64,000 nt of DNA, taken from contig NZ_PENI01000005.1 of assembly GCF_003688995.1 (NCBI RefSeq), forward strand, positions 248,001 through 312,000, written 5' to 3'. Below the pieces are notes generated by a model that was not told the DNA's origin, made no database searches, and saw only the letters and a list, made by a program, of their open reading frames with translations. A program made the position numbers and the translations under genes. This stretch comes from Streptomyces shenzhenensis. GTDB lineage: Bacteria > Actinomycetota > Actinomycetes > Streptomycetales > Streptomycetaceae. How positions within the stretch are numbered: the first letter of the stretch is position 1; each line of letters starts with the position of its first letter. Positions 49,992 to 58,826 of the stretch are shown piece by piece.

Positions 49992-51776
49992 ATGCAGATG
50001 GAACTCGCCACTCCGCCACCGGCGGCGCGGGCCCCTGTCGCCTGGTACAGCTGGTGGCTGATGCCATTGGCCATGGGAGGCGGGACGGTTGCCGCCACCT
50101 TCATGAGCTCGGAGCGAATAACCGCTGCCGTTGCCGGTGCCGCCGTGACTGCTGCCGGCTCCGTGTGTGTACGGCTGCTGATCCGCTCCCAGCGGCAGTT
50201 GCGCGGCCTGCAGGACAGCTCCCGTACCACACAGGCCGAACACTCGCAGCAGTGGCAGCAGCATGTTGCCGGCCTGGAGCGGAAGTTCGCCGCGGAGCGC
50301 GCCTCCCTGGAGGCGCAGCTGACCGAGCAGGGCGCCGCCTTCGAGGCCCAGGCCGGTGAGCGGGCCGCGGCCCAGGAGGCCCAGCTCGCCGACGCCGCCC
50401 GGGCCTACGAGGAACGGCTCGCCGATCAGGCCAAGTCGTACGAGGCCCAACTCGCCGACCGGGCCGAGATCTGGGAGGAGCAGCTCGCCCACCAGCGGGC
50501 CGCGGTCGCCCTGCTCGCCGACGAGCAACTGCCCGAGGCGCTGGAGCAGTTGCGGGACGGCGACGCCATCGACGACGTGCTGCCGGGCATGCAGTTCGCC
50601 AACGTCGCGCCGGATCTCCAGGCGGACCTGCGGCGGATCCTGCGGACCTCGCTGATGAGCATCGAGGAGGAGCTCAACCGCTCCACCTCCGCCGAGCAGG
50701 CCGTGATCAGCATCGGCAACCGCATCCACGTACTGACCAGCAAGCTCCGTGGCCGGCTGCACGAGATGCAGGGCGAGCACGGCCGGCTGCCCACCGTGGC
50801 GCGCGGCCTGATGCAGCTGGACCAGGAGCTGGGCCCCGCCGACTCGCTCGCCGCGAGCATCGGCGTCCTGGGCGGCTCGGACCGGCCGGGCCGGCAGTGG
50901 CAGGAGCCGCAGCGGCTGCTCAGCGTGGTGCGCGGCGGCATCGGCCGGATCAAGGACTTCCACCGCGTCGAGGTGCGCCACCTGCCCGAACTCGGCGTCG
51001 ACGGCGGGCTGGTGGACCATCTCACGCTGATCTTCGCGCACCTGCTGGACAACGCCGCCCGGTACTCGCCGCCCACCGAGCGGGTGGTCATCTCCGGCAA
51101 GGAGGTCCCGAACGGCGTCGGCATCGAGATCCAGGACTCCGGCAAGGGACTGAGCGAGGAGAAGAAGCGCGAGGCGGAGCACTCCCTCGCGGGCACCGCG
51201 CCCGGCCCCGGTCTCGGCGGCGTCTCCGAGGACGCCACCATCGGTCTGCGCGTCGTCGGCATCCTCGCCCGCCGCTACGGCATCCGTGTCACCTTCGCGG
51301 ACTCGCCCTGGCTCGGTACCTCGGTCGTCGTCGTGGTCCCGCACAAGTACTTCAGTGCGCTGCCCGCGGCCCCGTCCGCCGTTCCGGCCGCCGACCCGAT
51401 CGTCCCGGCCCCGGCGCCCGCCGCGGCCCCGGCGCCGGTCGTGGAGCAGAGCCCGGTCGCCGCACCGCCCGCGGCCGAGCCCGCCGAGGTCCTGGAGACC
51501 ACGCCCGGCGGACTGCCGCGGCGCCGGAGCAGACGGCGCGAGACGGAGCCTTCGGAAGAGGCCGGACGCGGCGGTGCCACCGCCGTCTCCGCCGTACCGC
51601 CGGACGCGTCCTTCGCCGGCCTGGCGGCGTTCGCCACCGCGGGCCGCGACTCTGCCGGCCATGCGCACGCCGAGTCCGGCGAGGCCGCACCCGGCCCTGC
51701 ACCCGAAGCCGCAGCGGGGTCCGCGGAGTCCGCCGCCCGTGAGTCCACCGAGCACCGCACTGAAGAGAGCGACTAG
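49992..51776 (+). CDS. cvnA: Conservon sensor-kinase-like protein CvnA
   Basis: A protein of 594 residues: two N-terminal membrane helices (about 17-36 and 42-64), a long coiled coil full of Ala/Glu/Gln (about 70-175), a histidine-kinase-like region with the ATP pocket (H-L-L-D-N-A-A-R-Y-S-P-P, D-S-G-K-G-L, G-L-R-V-V-G-I-L-A-R-R) and an Ala/Pro-rich tail (456-594). It is the membrane component of a conservon, which works with CvnB-D in a G-protein-coupled-receptor-like way. Confidence 0.9.
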   Translation: MQMELATPPPAARAPVAWYSWWLMPLAMGGGTVAATFMSSERITAAVAGAAVTAAGSVCVRLLIRSQRQLRGLQDSSRTTQAEHSQQWQQHVAGLERKFAAERASLEAQLTEQGAAFEAQAGERAAAQEAQLADAARAYEERLADQAKSYEAQLADRAEIWEEQLAHQRAAVALLADEQLPEALEQLRDGDAIDDVLPGMQFANVAPDLQADLRRILRTSLMSIEEELNRSTSAEQAVISIGNRIHVLTSKLRGRLHEMQGEHGRLPTVARGLMQLDQELGPADSLAASIGVLGGSDRPGRQWQEPQRLLSVVRGGIGRIKDFHRVEVRHLPELGVDGGLVDHLTLIFAHLLDNAARYSPPTERVVISGKEVPNGVGIEIQDSGKGLSEEKKREAEHSLAGTAPGPGLGGVSEDATIGLRVVGILARRYGIRVTFADSPWLGTSVVVVVPHKYFSALPAAPSAVPAADPIVPAPAPAAAPAPVVEQSPVAAPPAAEPAEVLETTPGGLPRRRSRRRETEPSEEAGRGGATAVSAVPPDASFAGLAAFATAGRDSAGHAHAESGEAAPGPAPEAAAGSAESAARESTEHRTEESD

Positions 51777-51781
51777 TCCAC

Positions 51782-52192
51782 ATGACGCAACAAGGAACCG
51801 ACGTGAGCTGGGCGCTCCGCGATCTGGTGGAGAGCATCCCGGAGATCCGCTTCGCCCTCGTGGCCTCCAGTGACGGCAAGGCCATCACGTCCTTCGGCGC
51901 CGAAGACCCCGACGACGTGGACCGCTTCGCGGCGGTGGTGGCCGGGCTGCAGGCCCTGGCCCAGCCGGTCGCCGAGCAGTTCCCCAAGTACGCGGGCCAG
52001 CTGCGGCTCGCGATGATCGAGGTCGACGGCGGGCATCTGTTCGTCGTCCGCGCGGGTGTCGAGACCTATCTGGGCGTCCTGACCCGCGAGGGACTCGACC
52101 AGGGCCTGCTCGGCCACCAGATGAGAGATCTGGCTCGCCGCATGGGCGAGCTGCTCGGCACCACTCCGCGCCTGGAGGAGCACTCTGGATGA
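51782..52192 (+). CDS. cvnB: Conservon roadblock/LC7 protein CvnB
   Basis: A protein of 136 residues with a roadblock/LC7 fold (I-R-F-A-L-V-A-S-S-D-G-K-A-I at the start, H-L-F-V-V-R-A-G in the middle). In conservons it probably acts as a regulator of the small GTPase CvnD. It follows cvnA by 5 bp and overlaps cvnC by 4 bp. Confidence 0.92.
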   Translation: MTQQGTDVSWALRDLVESIPEIRFALVASSDGKAITSFGAEDPDDVDRFAAVVAGLQALAQPVAEQFPKYAGQLRLAMIEVDGGHLFVVRAGVETYLGVLTREGLDQGLLGHQMRDLARRMGELLGTTPRLEEHSG

Positions 52193-52560
52193 GTGCTCCC
52201 CGTCCGCCCACGGACCCGTCCGGCCTTGAGCGCTACTACGTCCTCACCAACGGACGCAGCAGGCCGGGCGGTTCTGCGTCGAGTCTCGACGTGGCGACCC
52301 TCATCGTCTCCCTGACCGCCCCCGCTCCGGGCATGCAACACGAGCACGAGGATATTGTCCGGCGCTGCCGCGATCCGCTGTCGGTTGCCGAACTCGGCGC
52401 CCATCTCGGATTGCCCTTCAACATTCTCGCGGTGCTGCTGGCCGATCTGCTGGACGCAGGCCGCGTCGAAGCCCGTGACCCCATCCCGGCCCACGACGCC
52501 GGACGCGGGCTCGACCTCGCGCTCCTTCAGGAGGTACTCAGTGGACTTGAAAGGCTTTGA
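52189..52560 (+). CDS. cvnC: Conservon DUF742 protein CvnC
   Basis: A protein of 123 residues of the DUF742 family (R-Y-Y-V-L-T-N-G-R-S, L-S-V-A-E-L-G-A-H-L-G-L-P, V-L-L-A-D-L-L-D). It has a winged-helix-like core. ATG overlaps the cvnB stop, and its 3' end overlaps cvnD by 20 bp. Confidence 0.92.
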   Translation: MSAPRPPTDPSGLERYYVLTNGRSRPGGSASSLDVATLIVSLTAPAPGMQHEHEDIVRRCRDPLSVAELGAHLGLPFNILAVLLADLLDAGRVEARDPIPAHDAGRGLDLALLQEVLSGLERL

Positions 52561-53146
52561 CCAATCCGGCCGACCCGCCGCCGGAGGCACCCGCTCGGTC
52601 AAGGTGATGATCGCCGGCGGGTTCGGCACCGGCAAGACCACCATGGTCCGCGCCGTCAGCGACATCAAGCCGCTCACCACCGAGGAGACCCTCACCCAGG
52701 CCAGTGCCGGCGACGACCACCTCATCGGCATCGCCGACAAGGCCGAGACCACCGTCAGCCTGGACTTCGGCAAGATCAGCCTCAACGACAGCCTGATGCT
52801 CTACCTGTTCGGCACCCCGGGCCAGGAGCGGTTCTGGTTCCTGTGGAACGGTCTGTTCAAGGGCGCGCTGGGGGCGATCGTCCTGGTGGACACCCGGCGG
52901 CTGGCCTCCAGCTTCCGGGCGATCGAGGAGATGGAGCGGCAGAACGTGCCCTTCGTCATCGCCCTCAATGTCTTCCCGGACTCCGCGAACCATCCGGTCG
53001 AGGAGATCCGGGACGCCCTGGACATCTCCCCGCACACCCCGGTCGTGGAATGCGACGCCCGCGACCGCGCCTCCAGCCGTGATGTGCTGGTCGCGCTCAT
53101 CCGTCACCTGCAGGAACGCTCGGCCGTCGCAGTGGAGTCCCGATGA
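52541..53146 (+). CDS. cvnD: Conservon GTP-binding protein CvnD
   Basis: A protein of 201 residues with a Ras-like G domain: P-loop G-G-F-G-T-G-K-T-T, switch segment D-F-G-K-I, F-G-T-P-G-Q-E-R (DxxG variant) and N-V-F-P in place of N-K-x-D. GTG 52541 with AGGAGG is the start; the frame remains open upstream inside cvnC but without support. It is the Ras-type switch of the conservon. Confidence 0.92.
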   Translation: MDLKGFDQSGRPAAGGTRSVKVMIAGGFGTGKTTMVRAVSDIKPLTTEETLTQASAGDDHLIGIADKAETTVSLDFGKISLNDSLMLYLFGTPGQERFWFLWNGLFKGALGAIVLVDTRRLASSFRAIEEMERQNVPFVIALNVFPDSANHPVEEIRDALDISPHTPVVECDARDRASSRDVLVALIRHLQERSAVAVESR

Positions 53147-54387
53147 ACGACCAGTCCCACGACCCCGGGGCGTCGGGCGGCTGCCCGGTCGCCCACGGCG
53201 CGGGCGTCACCCGGCTGTACGGCTCGGACGCGGAGCGGGATCCGCACGGCATCTACACGGTGCTGCGCGAGCAGCACGGCGCGGTCGCCCCGATCCTGCT
53301 GGAGGGCGACATCCCCGCCTCGCTGGTGCTCGGATACCGGGAGAACCGGCGGGTGCTGGACAACCCGCTCCAGTTCAGCCGGGATTCGCGGATCTGGCGG
53401 GACTGGAAGGAGGGCCGGGTCGCCGAGACCTCGCCGCTCATCCAGATGCTGGGCTGGCGGCCCGACTGCGTCTCCCAGGACGGCGAACCGCACCGCAGGC
53501 TGCGCGGTGCGGTCACCGACAACCTCCTCGGCGTCACCGGGCGCGGCATCCGGCGGCACGTCACACACTTCGCGCACAAGCTGATCGACGCGTTCGAGGA
53601 CGCGGGCCGCGCCGACCTGGTGACGGACTTCGCCGACTACCTGCCGATGCTGGTCCTCACCCGGGTCCTCGGGCTGGCCGAGCGGGAGGGGCGCACCCTC
53701 GCCGAGTCCAGCAACCAGATCCTCAAGGGCGGTGCCGACGCCCTCGCGCACAACGAGAAGATCATGAGTGTCCTCGGTGACCTCGCGGCCCGCAAGCGCT
53801 CCGAGCCGGGTTCGGACTTCGCCTCCGGGCTCATCGGCCACTCCGCCGATCTGGACGAGGACGAACTCGTCAACCATCTGCGCCTGGTGCTGATCACCGG
53901 CCACACCATGACCAGCAACCTGCTGGCGCGGGCGCTGCAACTCATCCTCACCTACCCCGAGCGGCGCTCCGAACTGGTCAGCGGGCAGCTGAACATGTCC
54001 GCCGTGGTGGAGGAGGTCATGTGGAACACCCCGCCGCTCGCGGTGCTGCCGGGCCGGTTCGCCACCTCCGACCTGGAGCTCGGCGGCTGCCCGATCAAGG
54101 AGGGCGATCTGCTGGTGCTCGGCCTCGCGGCGGGCAACGCGGATCCGCAGATCCGCCCGGACACGGCCGTCTCGGTCGTCGGCAACCAGTCGCATCTGGC
54201 GTTCAGCGCCGGGCCGCACGAGTGCCCGGGGCAGAACCTCGGCCAGGGCATCATCGAGACGGCCGTCGATGTCCTGCTGCACCGGCTGCACGGCCTGCGG
54301 CTGGCCGTGCCACCGGCGGAGCTCACCTCGACGGCCTCCACCTGGGAGTCCCGGCTGGACAGCCTGCCGGTGGAGTTCGCCGCCTGA
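53143..54387 (+). CDS. Conservon-linked cytochrome P450 lacking the ExxR arginine (CYP157-like)
   Basis: A protein of 414 residues. The heme loop F-S-A-G-P-H-E-C361-P-G is intact. The K-helix ExxR motif, normally invariant, reads E291-V-M-W294, so the Arg is Trp; the I-helix reads T-G-H-T-M-T instead of A-G-H-E-T-T. P450s of the CYP157 family, also found in conservons, show such ExxR changes. ATGA overlap with cvnD ties it to that operon. It may oxidise the product of the terpene synthase that faces it. Confidence 0.9.
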   Translation: MNDQSHDPGASGGCPVAHGAGVTRLYGSDAERDPHGIYTVLREQHGAVAPILLEGDIPASLVLGYRENRRVLDNPLQFSRDSRIWRDWKEGRVAETSPLIQMLGWRPDCVSQDGEPHRRLRGAVTDNLLGVTGRGIRRHVTHFAHKLIDAFEDAGRADLVTDFADYLPMLVLTRVLGLAEREGRTLAESSNQILKGGADALAHNEKIMSVLGDLAARKRSEPGSDFASGLIGHSADLDEDELVNHLRLVLITGHTMTSNLLARALQLILTYPERRSELVSGQLNMSAVVEEVMWNTPPLAVLPGRFATSDLELGGCPIKEGDLLVLGLAAGNADPQIRPDTAVSVVGNQSHLAFSAGPHECPGQNLGQGIIETAVDVLLHRLHGLRLAVPPAELTSTASTWESRLDSLPVEFAA

Positions 54388-54391
54388 CGCG

Positions 54392-54427
54392 CGCGGGGCC
54401 GCCGTCCCACCGGACGGCGGCCCCGCG
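54392..54427. terminator. Bidirectional terminator between P450 and terpene synthase genes
   Basis: A perfect 16-bp stem (GGGGCCGCCGTCC / GGACGGCGGCCCC plus three more pairs) with a 4-nt loop, five bases after the P450 stop. Confidence 0.9.
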
Positions 54428-54436
54428 GCATTGCGT

Positions 54437-55468
54437 TCACACGGCGAGCAGGTCGTCCACCGAGCCGCGCCCGGCCCGTTCTGCGGTGGCCGCCGGTCCC
54501 TCCTTGGCCGCCGCGTAGCGGCCGGTGGTCAGCGCCCACTCGTAGTTGCCGTTGATCCAGTGCTGGATGGCCTCCACGCCCATCCGCACCCGCTGCCGCC
54601 CCGTCTCGTCCAGGCCGAGTTCGTCGCACATCTGCGGCACACGCGCCTCCAGGGCGACGTACTCCGCAAGGCTCTCGTTCGTCATCCGGTACGCCTCGTC
54701 GGCCGCGTCCTGCCAGGAGCCGCCCCGCTCCCGCTGCAGCACGCATATCAGGTTGTGGCCGTCGCCCCGGCGCCGCTCCCGCTCGAACGAGTGGATGTCG
54801 TTCATGAACCCGATGGTGTCGGCGGCCAGATCGCGCATCCGCTCCATCACCGGATGGGCCTGGACCTCGGCCGGTACCTCGAAGCGGCGGCTGCGCTCGC
54901 CCGCGTCGATGCTGTGGTGGATGCCCACCGTGCGGCGGCGGAAGGCGGTGTACTCGTCGAGCGTGAGCGTGCCGGCCAGCCCGCGGGCCGCCAGGTCGAC
55001 CTCCTCGCAGTGCGCCACCAGGAACCGTCCCCAGGAGGCGGCGAACCTCGACTGCCATGTCAAGGACATGCCATCGGAGAGATGCTGCCAGACCTCCGCC
55101 CAGGCCACGGTGATCGGGCAGACCACCCGGGGACGGCTGCCGGCCGGGCGCAGCGGCGTGACGATCAGCTCGCGTGCCACCTCCGCGATCCGGTCGGCGC
55201 GGTCCGGCTGGCCGGCGTCGAACTGGTCGTCGAAGAGGAAGGCCAGCGAGAACCAGTTCATGAGGACGGCCATGTCGTCGGCCGAGGCGTGTGGGTAGGT
55301 GCGTGCGGCGGCCTGTGGCAGGTCCCAGGACCGGTACTCCGCGAATCCGGCCTGGCTGCGCACCAGGCCCATGTCCCAGATCCAGCGCAGATGGCGCGAC
55401 CGCGCGTGTTCGAGATGCGGGCTGACGGGGGTCTTGAAGGGCAGGTCGAAGGTGACGTCCTGCGGCAT
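54437..55468 (-). CDS. Class I terpene synthase (probable sesquiterpene cyclase)
   Basis: A protein of 343 residues beginning M-P-Q-D-V like pentalenene synthase. The metal-binding motifs are D80-D-Q-F-D84 and N223-D-I-H-S227-F-E-R-E231 (N-x-x-x-S-x-x-x-E), and a C-terminal R-Y pair is present, so the active site is complete. The size fits a single-domain sesquiterpene or monoterpene-like cyclase; the product cannot be told. ATG 55468 has AAAGGAA upstream; the frame runs further but is not family sequence. It is convergent with the conservon-P450 operon. Confidence 0.92.
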   Translation of the reverse strand: MPQDVTFDLPFKTPVSPHLEHARSRHLRWIWDMGLVRSQAGFAEYRSWDLPQAAARTYPHASADDMAVLMNWFSLAFLFDDQFDAGQPDRADRIAEVARELIVTPLRPAGSRPRVVCPITVAWAEVWQHLSDGMSLTWQSRFAASWGRFLVAHCEEVDLAARGLAGTLTLDEYTAFRRRTVGIHHSIDAGERSRRFEVPAEVQAHPVMERMRDLAADTIGFMNDIHSFERERRRGDGHNLICVLQRERGGSWQDAADEAYRMTNESLAEYVALEARVPQMCDELGLDETGRQRVRMGVEAIQHWINGNYEWALTTGRYAAAKEGPAATAERAGRGSVDDLLAV

Positions 55469-56028
55469 GCGGTTCCTTTCGGGAGACGGAACGCAGAGCC
55501 CCCCCGCCCCTGCGGGCGGGCGGCCGGGACGGCCGCCCGCGCCCTCGAACTGAGCTTCCTGGCCGGTCAGTTGAGACAGGGAGCAGTATGAGGATGCCCA
55601 GAGCCTAAATGATCTATCCCTCAAGATCGCCGTGATGTGTGTTACTGCTCACGCCTTTTGAGCCACGTACACTCCCTGCCCCCACAAGAGGTCCGCGCCG
55701 CGCGCTCGCCGGGCCGGAACACCCGCCCGGTGCCGCCCGGCCCCGAGGGACGCGCCGGATCGTCCGTCTGCGGCCCGCGCGGACGGCCCGGGGGCGGGTG
55801 TGCGGCGGTGTGCGGGTCACCGCCGGTGGCCGATCCGGTGATTGCCGCCGCCCCGCCGGCGCTCGGCGCACCTCGGCTGTGGCAATGGAGTCGTTCTTCC
55901 CGCCGGTACGGCGAAGCCCCGCCGCGACGGGGGAGCGCGGCGGGGCCTGTCGCAGGAGTGCCCGGGCCGGGGCCCGTTCATGCCTGGCGGCGCAAGATTT
56001 TCCGGATGGCTTCGGCGCCCGGCCGGAA
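55469..56028. other. 560-bp gap between terpene synthase and nitroreductase genes
   Basis: It holds the promoter region of the terpene synthase gene (AT-richer patch at 55570-55660) and a terminator for the nitroreductase gene. Frames on the plus strand from 55637 onwards give Arg/Pro-rich translations and are not supported as genes. Confidence 0.55.
55916..55946 (-). terminator. Hairpin terminator downstream of the nitroreductase gene
   Basis: A perfect 11-bp stem GCCCCGCCGCG / CGCGGCGGGGC with a 9-nt loop, about 80 bp after the gene's stop. Confidence 0.75.
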
Positions 56029-56478
56029 TCAGCTTCCGGCGGCCGGTTCGAGGACGAAGACCGGGATCTGCCGGGCCGTCTTGTCCTGGTACTCGGCGTA
56101 CGGCGGATACGCGGCCACCGCCCGCTCCCACCACTCGGCCTTCTCCGCGCCGGTGACCTCCCGGGCCGTCATGTCCTGCCTGACCGGTCCGTCCTGCAGT
56201 TCCACGCGCGGATCGGCGGCGATGTTGAAGTACCAGACCGGGTGCTTGGGCGCACCGCCCTGCGAGGCGACCACGGCGTACCGCCCGTCGTGCTCCACCC
56301 GCATCAGCGGCGTCTTGCGGATCTTGCCGCTGCGCGCGCCCCGGGTGGTCAGCACGATGACGGGCAGCCCCGTGTCCAGCAGCGTCGTCCCCTCGGTGCC
56401 ACCGGAACTCTCGTACAACTCGACCTGCTCCCGGACCCACGCGGTCGGACTGGGCTCGTACTCACCCTCAAGAGGCAT
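56029..56478 (-). CDS. Nitroreductase-family deazaflavin (F420)-dependent oxidoreductase (Ddn-like)
   Basis: A protein of 149 residues with the FMN/F420 split-barrel pattern: [32 protein letters not shown] and a final Y-P-P-Y-A-E-Y-Q. These enzymes reduce quinones or nitro compounds with reduced F420. ATG 56478 is the only reasonable start. Transcribed alone. Confidence 0.93.
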   Translation of the reverse strand: MPLEGEYEPSPTAWVREQVELYESSGGTEGTTLLDTGLPVIVLTTRGARSGKIRKTPLMRVEHDGRYAVVASQGGAPKHPVWYFNIAADPRVELQDGPVRQDMTAREVTGAEKAEWWERAVAAYPPYAEYQDKTARQIPVFVLEPAAGS

Positions 56479-56799
56479 GCTGTCTCCTCGTCGGAACCGA
56501 GCTGACTACCGGGCGATTCAACACCGGTGACCGCGGATTTCATCCAGCACGCGCCGTCGTCCCGCCCGGACGCACCCCTCTCGCGGCCGTCGTCGGAGGC
56601 GGGCGATGGACTATCGTGGAATGGCCGGTTCCATACGTCCGGCACCCCCCGTGAGGGCAATCGAAGCACGAAACGGAAGAGTCGCTTCCCGGCCAGATTG
56701 CGCAGGTAACCGATCTGGCCGAACTTTGCGTCGCACGTTAGGTGCCTCGGGCATCTAATGAAGATCGGTACGACGCACTCTTCGTCTGTGAGGTCTTCC
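56479..56799. other. Intergenic region before the CYP105D-like gene
   Basis: No gene seen. It includes an imperfect palindrome TGGAATGGCCGGTTCCA (56617-56633) and the better inverted repeat at 56738-56758, both candidates for regulation of the P450. Confidence 0.5.
56738..56758. promoter_or_regulatory. Inverted repeat TTAGGTGCC-TCG-GGCATCTAA
   Basis: Nine-base arms matching at eight positions, 41 bp before the P450 start. The TTAGG/CTAA ends recall iron boxes but the centre does not, so an unidentified regulator is more likely. Confidence 0.5.
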
Positions 56800-57996
56800 A
56801 TGACGGAATTGTCGGAACCCGTCGCCTTCCCCCAGGACCGGGGCTGTCCCTACCACCCGCCGGCCGGCTACGACCCGCTGCGCGCCTCCCGGCCACTGGC
56901 CCGTGTCACCCTCTACGACGGCCGCACCGCGTGGCTCGTCACCGGGCACGCGCTCGCCCGCGACCTGCTGGTCGACCCACGGCTGTCCAGCAACCGCACC
57001 CGGGCCGGCTTCCCCATCACGACGCCCCGGTTCGCCAAGGTCCGCGACCGCAAGGCGGCCCTCCTCGGCGTCGACGACCCCGAGCACCGGACCCAGCGCC
57101 GGATGATGATCCCCAGCTTCACGCTCAAGCGGGCCACCGCGCTCAGGCCGAGCATCCAGCGCATCGTCGACGACCTGCTGGACCGGATGATCGCCCAGGG
57201 GCCGCCCGCCGAACTGGTCGGCGCGTTCGCGCTGCCGGTGCCCTCCATGGTGATCTGCGCGCTGCTCGGCGTCCCCTACGCCGACCACGAGTTCTTCGAG
57301 GAGCAGTCCCGGCGGCTGCTGCGCGGCCCCACGGCCGAGGTGACGCAGGACGCCCGGGACCGGCTGGAGGAGTACCTGGGCGACCTGATCGACCGCAAGC
57401 GCGCGGAGCCCGGTGACGGCCTGCTGGACGAGCTGGTCGAGCAGCATGCGCGCGAGGGCACACCGGACCGGGACGAGCTGATCGCCCTCGCGATCATCCT
57501 CCTGATCGCCGGCCACGAGACCACCGCCAACATGATCTCGCTCGGCACCTACACGCTGCTCCAGCACCCCGAGCGGCTCGCCGAACTGCGCGCCGACCCC
57601 TCCCTGCTGCCCGCAGCGGTCGAGGAACTGCTGCGGATGCTGTCCATCGCGGACGGACTGCTGCGGCTCGCCACCGAGGACGTCGAGGTGGCCGGGGCGA
57701 CCATCCGGGCCGGTGACGCCGTGGTCTTCTCGACCTCGGTCATCAACCGCGACACGGACGTCTACCCCGGACCTGACACGCTCGACTGGCGCCGCCCGGC
57801 CCGCCACCACGTCGCCTTCGGCTTCGGCATCCACCAGTGCCTCGGCCAGAACCTCGCCCGCACCGAGCTGGAGATCGCCCTGGCCGCCCTGTTCGAACGG
57901 CTGCCCACGCTCCGCCTCGCGGCGCCCGCGGACGAGATCCCGTTCAAGCCCGGCGACACGATCCAGGGGATGCTGGAACTCCCCGTGACCTGGTAA
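56800..57996 (+). CDS. Cytochrome P450, CYP105D-like
   Basis: A protein of 398 residues from ATG 56800, giving M-T-E-L-S-E-P-V-A-F-P-Q-D-R-G-C-P-Y-H-P-P, the typical CYP105 start; the frame opens at 56758. I-helix A-G-H-E-T-T, ExxR as E-L-L-R, heme loop F-G-F-G-I-H-Q-C-L-G. The family hydroxylates many drugs and polyketides with broad specificity. The ferredoxin gene follows 12 bp later, as in the CYP105D/SuaC-SuaB arrangement, so the two form an electron-transfer operon. Confidence 0.93.
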   Translation: MTELSEPVAFPQDRGCPYHPPAGYDPLRASRPLARVTLYDGRTAWLVTGHALARDLLVDPRLSSNRTRAGFPITTPRFAKVRDRKAALLGVDDPEHRTQRRMMIPSFTLKRATALRPSIQRIVDDLLDRMIAQGPPAELVGAFALPVPSMVICALLGVPYADHEFFEEQSRRLLRGPTAEVTQDARDRLEEYLGDLIDRKRAEPGDGLLDELVEQHAREGTPDRDELIALAIILLIAGHETTANMISLGTYTLLQHPERLAELRADPSLLPAAVEELLRMLSIADGLLRLATEDVEVAGATIRAGDAVVFSTSVINRDTDVYPGPDTLDWRRPARHHVAFGFGIHQCLGQNLARTELEIALAALFERLPTLRLAAPADEIPFKPGDTIQGMLELPVTW

Positions 57997-58008
57997 GAGG
58001 CTCGTGCC

Positions 58009-58209
58009 ATGCACATCGAGATCGACAGGGACGTCTGCATCGGCGCGGGCCAGTGCGCCCTGACCGCGCCGAACGTCTTCACCCAGGACGACGACGGCTA
58101 CAGCATGCTGCTGCCCGGCCGGGCGGACGGCGGCGGCGACCCGCTGGTCCGCGACGCCGCCCGTGCCTGCCCGGTCGGCGCCATCACCGTCACCGACGAG
58201 CCCGCCTGA
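58009..58209 (+). CDS. [3Fe-4S] ferredoxin, partner of the CYP105D-like P450
   Basis: A protein of 66 residues with cysteines arranged C-I-G-A-G-Q-C and later C-P-V, i.e. C-x5-C...C-P: the second Cys of a 4Fe-4S motif is replaced by Ala/Gly, as in 3Fe-4S ferredoxins that feed P450s. Transcribed with the P450. Confidence 0.95.
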   Translation: MHIEIDRDVCIGAGQCALTAPNVFTQDDDGYSMLLPGRADGGGDPLVRDAARACPVGAITVTDEPA

Positions 58210-58249
58210 CCCGGCCCCGGCCGGTCCCGCGGCGGCGTAGGGTGCCCGG

Positions 58250-58795
58250 ATGACCGAACAGGACGAGAAGCCCTTTCTCCAGCTCGTCGTGTGCGCGGCC
58301 GGGGTCGCCGCGGGCGTCGGCAAACTGATCACCGCCGCCCAGGAGCGGCACTGGGAGGTGGGCGTCACGGCCACCCCGGTCGCCCTGGGCGGTTTCTTCG
58401 ACGCCGGTGCCGTCGAGGCGCAGACCGGCCGTCCCGTCCGCTCCGCGTGGCGCACCCCCGCCGACCCGCGCCCCTTCCCGGCGCCGGACGCCGTGGTCGT
58501 CGCGCCGGCCACCTTCAACACCCTCAACAAGTGGGCGGCGGGAAGCGCGGACACCCTCGCCCTCGGCACCCTCTGCGAGGCGTACGGGCTGGGCGTGCCG
58601 ATCGCCGTCCTGCCCTGCGTGGGCGACGCGCTGGCCGCCCACCCCGCCTACCGGGCGAGCCTGGAGCGGCTGCGCGCCATGGGCGTGCGCATCGGCGCGC
58701 CGTACACCGGGGAGGCCGACGAGACCGGCCGCAGGCCGGACTTCGGGTGGGAGCGCGCCCTGGACCTGCTGGAGCGGCCCGGAGCCGGGTCGTAG
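58250..58795 (+). CDS. Flavoprotein (HFCD/phosphopantothenoylcysteine-decarboxylase-like)
   Basis: A protein of 181 residues with the flavoprotein fold: V-C-A-A-G-V-A-A-G at the start, A-P-A-T-F-N-T-L-N-K-W-A-A-G-S-A-D (the P-A-S-A-N-T-like FMN region) and L-P-C-V-G. CoaBC-type decarboxylases carry an N-terminal His that is not seen here, so a different reaction is likely. It lies 40 bp after the ferredoxin gene, perhaps in the same transcript. Confidence 0.82.
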   Translation: MTEQDEKPFLQLVVCAAGVAAGVGKLITAAQERHWEVGVTATPVALGGFFDAGAVEAQTGRPVRSAWRTPADPRPFPAPDAVVVAPATFNTLNKWAAGSADTLALGTLCEAYGLGVPIAVLPCVGDALAAHPAYRASLERLRAMGVRIGAPYTGEADETGRRPDFGWERALDLLERPGAGS

Positions 58796-58826
58796 CCCGG
58801 CGGCCGTGCGCCGGCCGCGCCGGGAC

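Noticed and set aside
55637..56530. Plus-strand frame of 297 codons opposite the nitroreductase gene
   Set aside because: It is antisense to the recognisable Ddn-like gene and Arg/Ser-rich; the terminator hairpin lies inside it.
56738..56758. TTAGG...CTAA repeat as an iron box
   Set aside because: The arms resemble the ends of an iron box but the 21-bp spacing and central bases do not fit the 19-bp consensus seen at 35529.
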